From an uncultured Clostridia bacterium (GTDB lineage Bacteria; Bacillota; Clostridia; TANB77; CAG-508): a stretch of DNA of 64,000 nucleotides. Positions 63,150 to 64,000 of this stretch are shown piece after piece; the first letter of the stretch is position 1; each line of letters starts with the position of its first letter. Below the pieces are notes generated by a model. The model worked only from the letters and a program-made list of their open reading frames with translations, searched no databases and had not been told where the DNA came from. The stretch is from the NCBI GenBank assembly GCA_934168305.1, contig CAKPNF010000008.1, positions 1 through 64,000 of the forward strand, in the 5' to 3' direction. The translations under genes and the position numbers were made by a program.

Positions 63150-63788
63150 TTAACCCCTCTCTATATGTTGGTGCATTAAAACATACTCTGAATTTTCTCC
63201 CATATTATTCAATAAAAATTCACTTGCTTGTTGTTTACTTAAATGGCTGTCTTTTGCTCTAAATTCATATACATATTTGCAGTCTTGTTGTTTTTCTTTT
63301 ATTCTTTCTTCTATCTCATCTTCATCGTAATTACCTTCAACAAGATACAAATTATAATTTTTAGCACTTATTCCTTCAACTGTTTTTGTATCTGTCATAT
63401 AAATTACTTTATAATCGTTAAATAGTACTCTATAACCACATTGTGGTACATCATGATATAATTTAATTGGTACTATTTTAAATAGCCTATAATCGTATTT
63501 CGTGCCAATTTGAAGTACATCTATATTTTTTCTTTCAACTCCACATTCTAAAAGTGGTTTTAATAACCATTCACAACAAGCAAATCTTAAAGTTGGCCTT
63601 TCTTGTACTAATTTCTTAATTGTTTCTTTTTTAAAGTGATCTGAATGTATATGTGTGAGAAGTACTATTTTGAACTGTTTATAATACTTCTCTAATTTTT
63701 TAAATGTAACTCCACAATCTATTAAAATTATGTCTTTTATTATTGTTGCATTTCCTGTACTACAACTTGATATAATTTTATAGTTCAT
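63150..63788 (-). CDS. Metallo-beta-lactamase-fold phage protein
   Basis: The 212-residue protein has the metal motif THIHSDHF near residue 47, IYMTDTK near 130 and DSHLSKQQASEFLLNN near the end. It lies directly after recT, as in many Gram-positive phages, and may be a nuclease that acts with the recombinase. Its start overlaps the recT stop. Confidence 0.82.
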   Translation of the reverse strand: MNYKIISSCSTGNATIIKDIILIDCGVTFKKLEKYYKQFKIVLLTHIHSDHFKKETIKKLVQERPTLRFACCEWLLKPLLECGVERKNIDVLQIGTKYDYRLFKIVPIKLYHDVPQCGYRVLFNDYKVIYMTDTKTVEGISAKNYNLYLVEGNYDEDEIEERIKEKQQDCKYVYEFRAKDSHLSKQQASEFLLNNMGENSEYVLMHQHIERG

Positions 63789-64000
63789 TCATTGATACCT
63801 CTTTTGTATTCTCTGTTTGCTCTTCTATTTCTGATTGGACTTCGATAGGTTCTTGTTGTGGAATTTCTTGTTGCATTTCTTCTGCTTCATACATTCCAGC
63901 TAAATCTTCAACAAATGTTTCTCTTAATGCTCTTACTTTTGCAACTTTCTCAACCATTGTTGCTCCTTTACTTCCCCAGTTTGAATTTAATTGTCCTTGT
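63778..64000 (-). CDS. recT: RecT single-strand annealing recombinase, C-terminal part only
   Basis: The frame is open to the window edge. The visible end reads QLNSNWGSKGATMVEKVAKV and RALRETFVEDLAGMYEAEEM, the C-terminal signature of RecT/Bet-type annealing proteins, followed by a Gln/Glu-rich tail. The N-terminal part lies beyond base 64000. Confidence 0.85.
   Translation of the reverse strand, partial: QGQLNSNWGSKGATMVEKVAKVRALRETFVEDLAGMYEAEEMQQEIPQQEPIEVQSEIEEQTENTKEVSMNEL

Larger units (their letters stand above)
29271..64000 (-). mobile_element. Tailed-phage prophage (siphovirus type), right end outside the window
   Basis: The region holds a complete virion module in standard order, a lysis module and a replication/recombination module, all transcribed leftward. 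No integrase or main repressor-antirepressor region is seen, and the window ends inside recT, so the lysogeny module should lie to the right. Seven of its genes need CGG +1 frameshifts, shared with two host genes, which indicates long adaptation to this host. Confidence 0.93.

Noticed and set aside
1..64000. CRISPR array, toxin-antitoxin pair or known anti-phage system
   Set aside because: No regular spaced repeats and no recognisable defence genes were found. The XRE regulator has a small unknown neighbour, but nothing supports a toxin.

Overview
The window is AT-rich DNA from a spore-forming, low-GC Bacillota, most likely an uncultured Clostridia-type gut lineage. This rests on SpoIVB, an alpha/beta small acid-soluble spore protein, the recO-yqzL-era gene order, a long-form ribosome hibernation factor, a FemAB-type peptidoglycan enzyme and strong AGGAGG ribosome binding sites. 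The species cannot be named from the sequence alone.

The most important observation is translational. In-frame CGG triplets occur ten times, in nine genes (two chromosomal, seven prophage). At every one the reading frame must move by +1, skipping the C and resuming at GGA or GGT (Gly), to keep a recognisable protein intact. Without the shift each protein would stop within 20 codons. I found no CGG read as an ordinary Arg codon in any other gene, although dozens of CGG triplets lie in the other two phases. The genes are a pilus-locus surface protein (3370-4948), a HAD phosphatase (15854-16724), a prophage tail protein (34668-37323), the tape measure protein (37744-40486), a minor head protein (47203-48793), the large terminase (50578-51868), a DUF1492-type regulator (53667-54090), a small Cys-rich protein with two shifts (60310-60458) and a DnaD-type replication protein (61467-62166). 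I read this as CGG being unassigned, or read as a four-base glycine codon, and serving as a +1 frameshift site for both the host and its prophage.

Layout. Bases 1-1344 carry the end of murC. Bases 1381-3264 carry a coiled-coil repeat protein and spoIVB. Bases 3370-15699 are one leftward operon for a Tad/type IV-like pilus or secretion machine: a CpaB-like SAF protein, two ParA/MinD-like proteins with degraded P-loops, a CpaF/TadA ATPase, a large TadB/C-like membrane protein and at least seven small proteins with an N-terminal membrane helix, four of which begin MENA. Bases 15854-28878 are chromosomal housekeeping genes: HAD phosphatase, spore protein, hpf, recO, yqzL, era, a glycosyltransferase, rpmA, rplU with a structured leader, a transketolase N-half, ftsH, a DUF1189-like protein, alr and a FemAB ligase.

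From about 29.2 kb to the right edge lies a tailed-phage prophage of siphovirus type, transcribed leftward and cut by the window edge. From right to left it has recombination and replication genes (RecT, MBL-fold protein, NinB-like, DnaD, helicase loader), many small early genes, a DUF1492 regulator, a tRNA, terminases, portal, minor head protein, scaffold, capsid, head-tail connectors, tail tube, tail chaperones, tape measure, tail tip proteins, holin-like proteins, an amidase endolysin and a small XRE regulator at the left end. No integrase is seen, so the lysogeny module is probably beyond the right edge.
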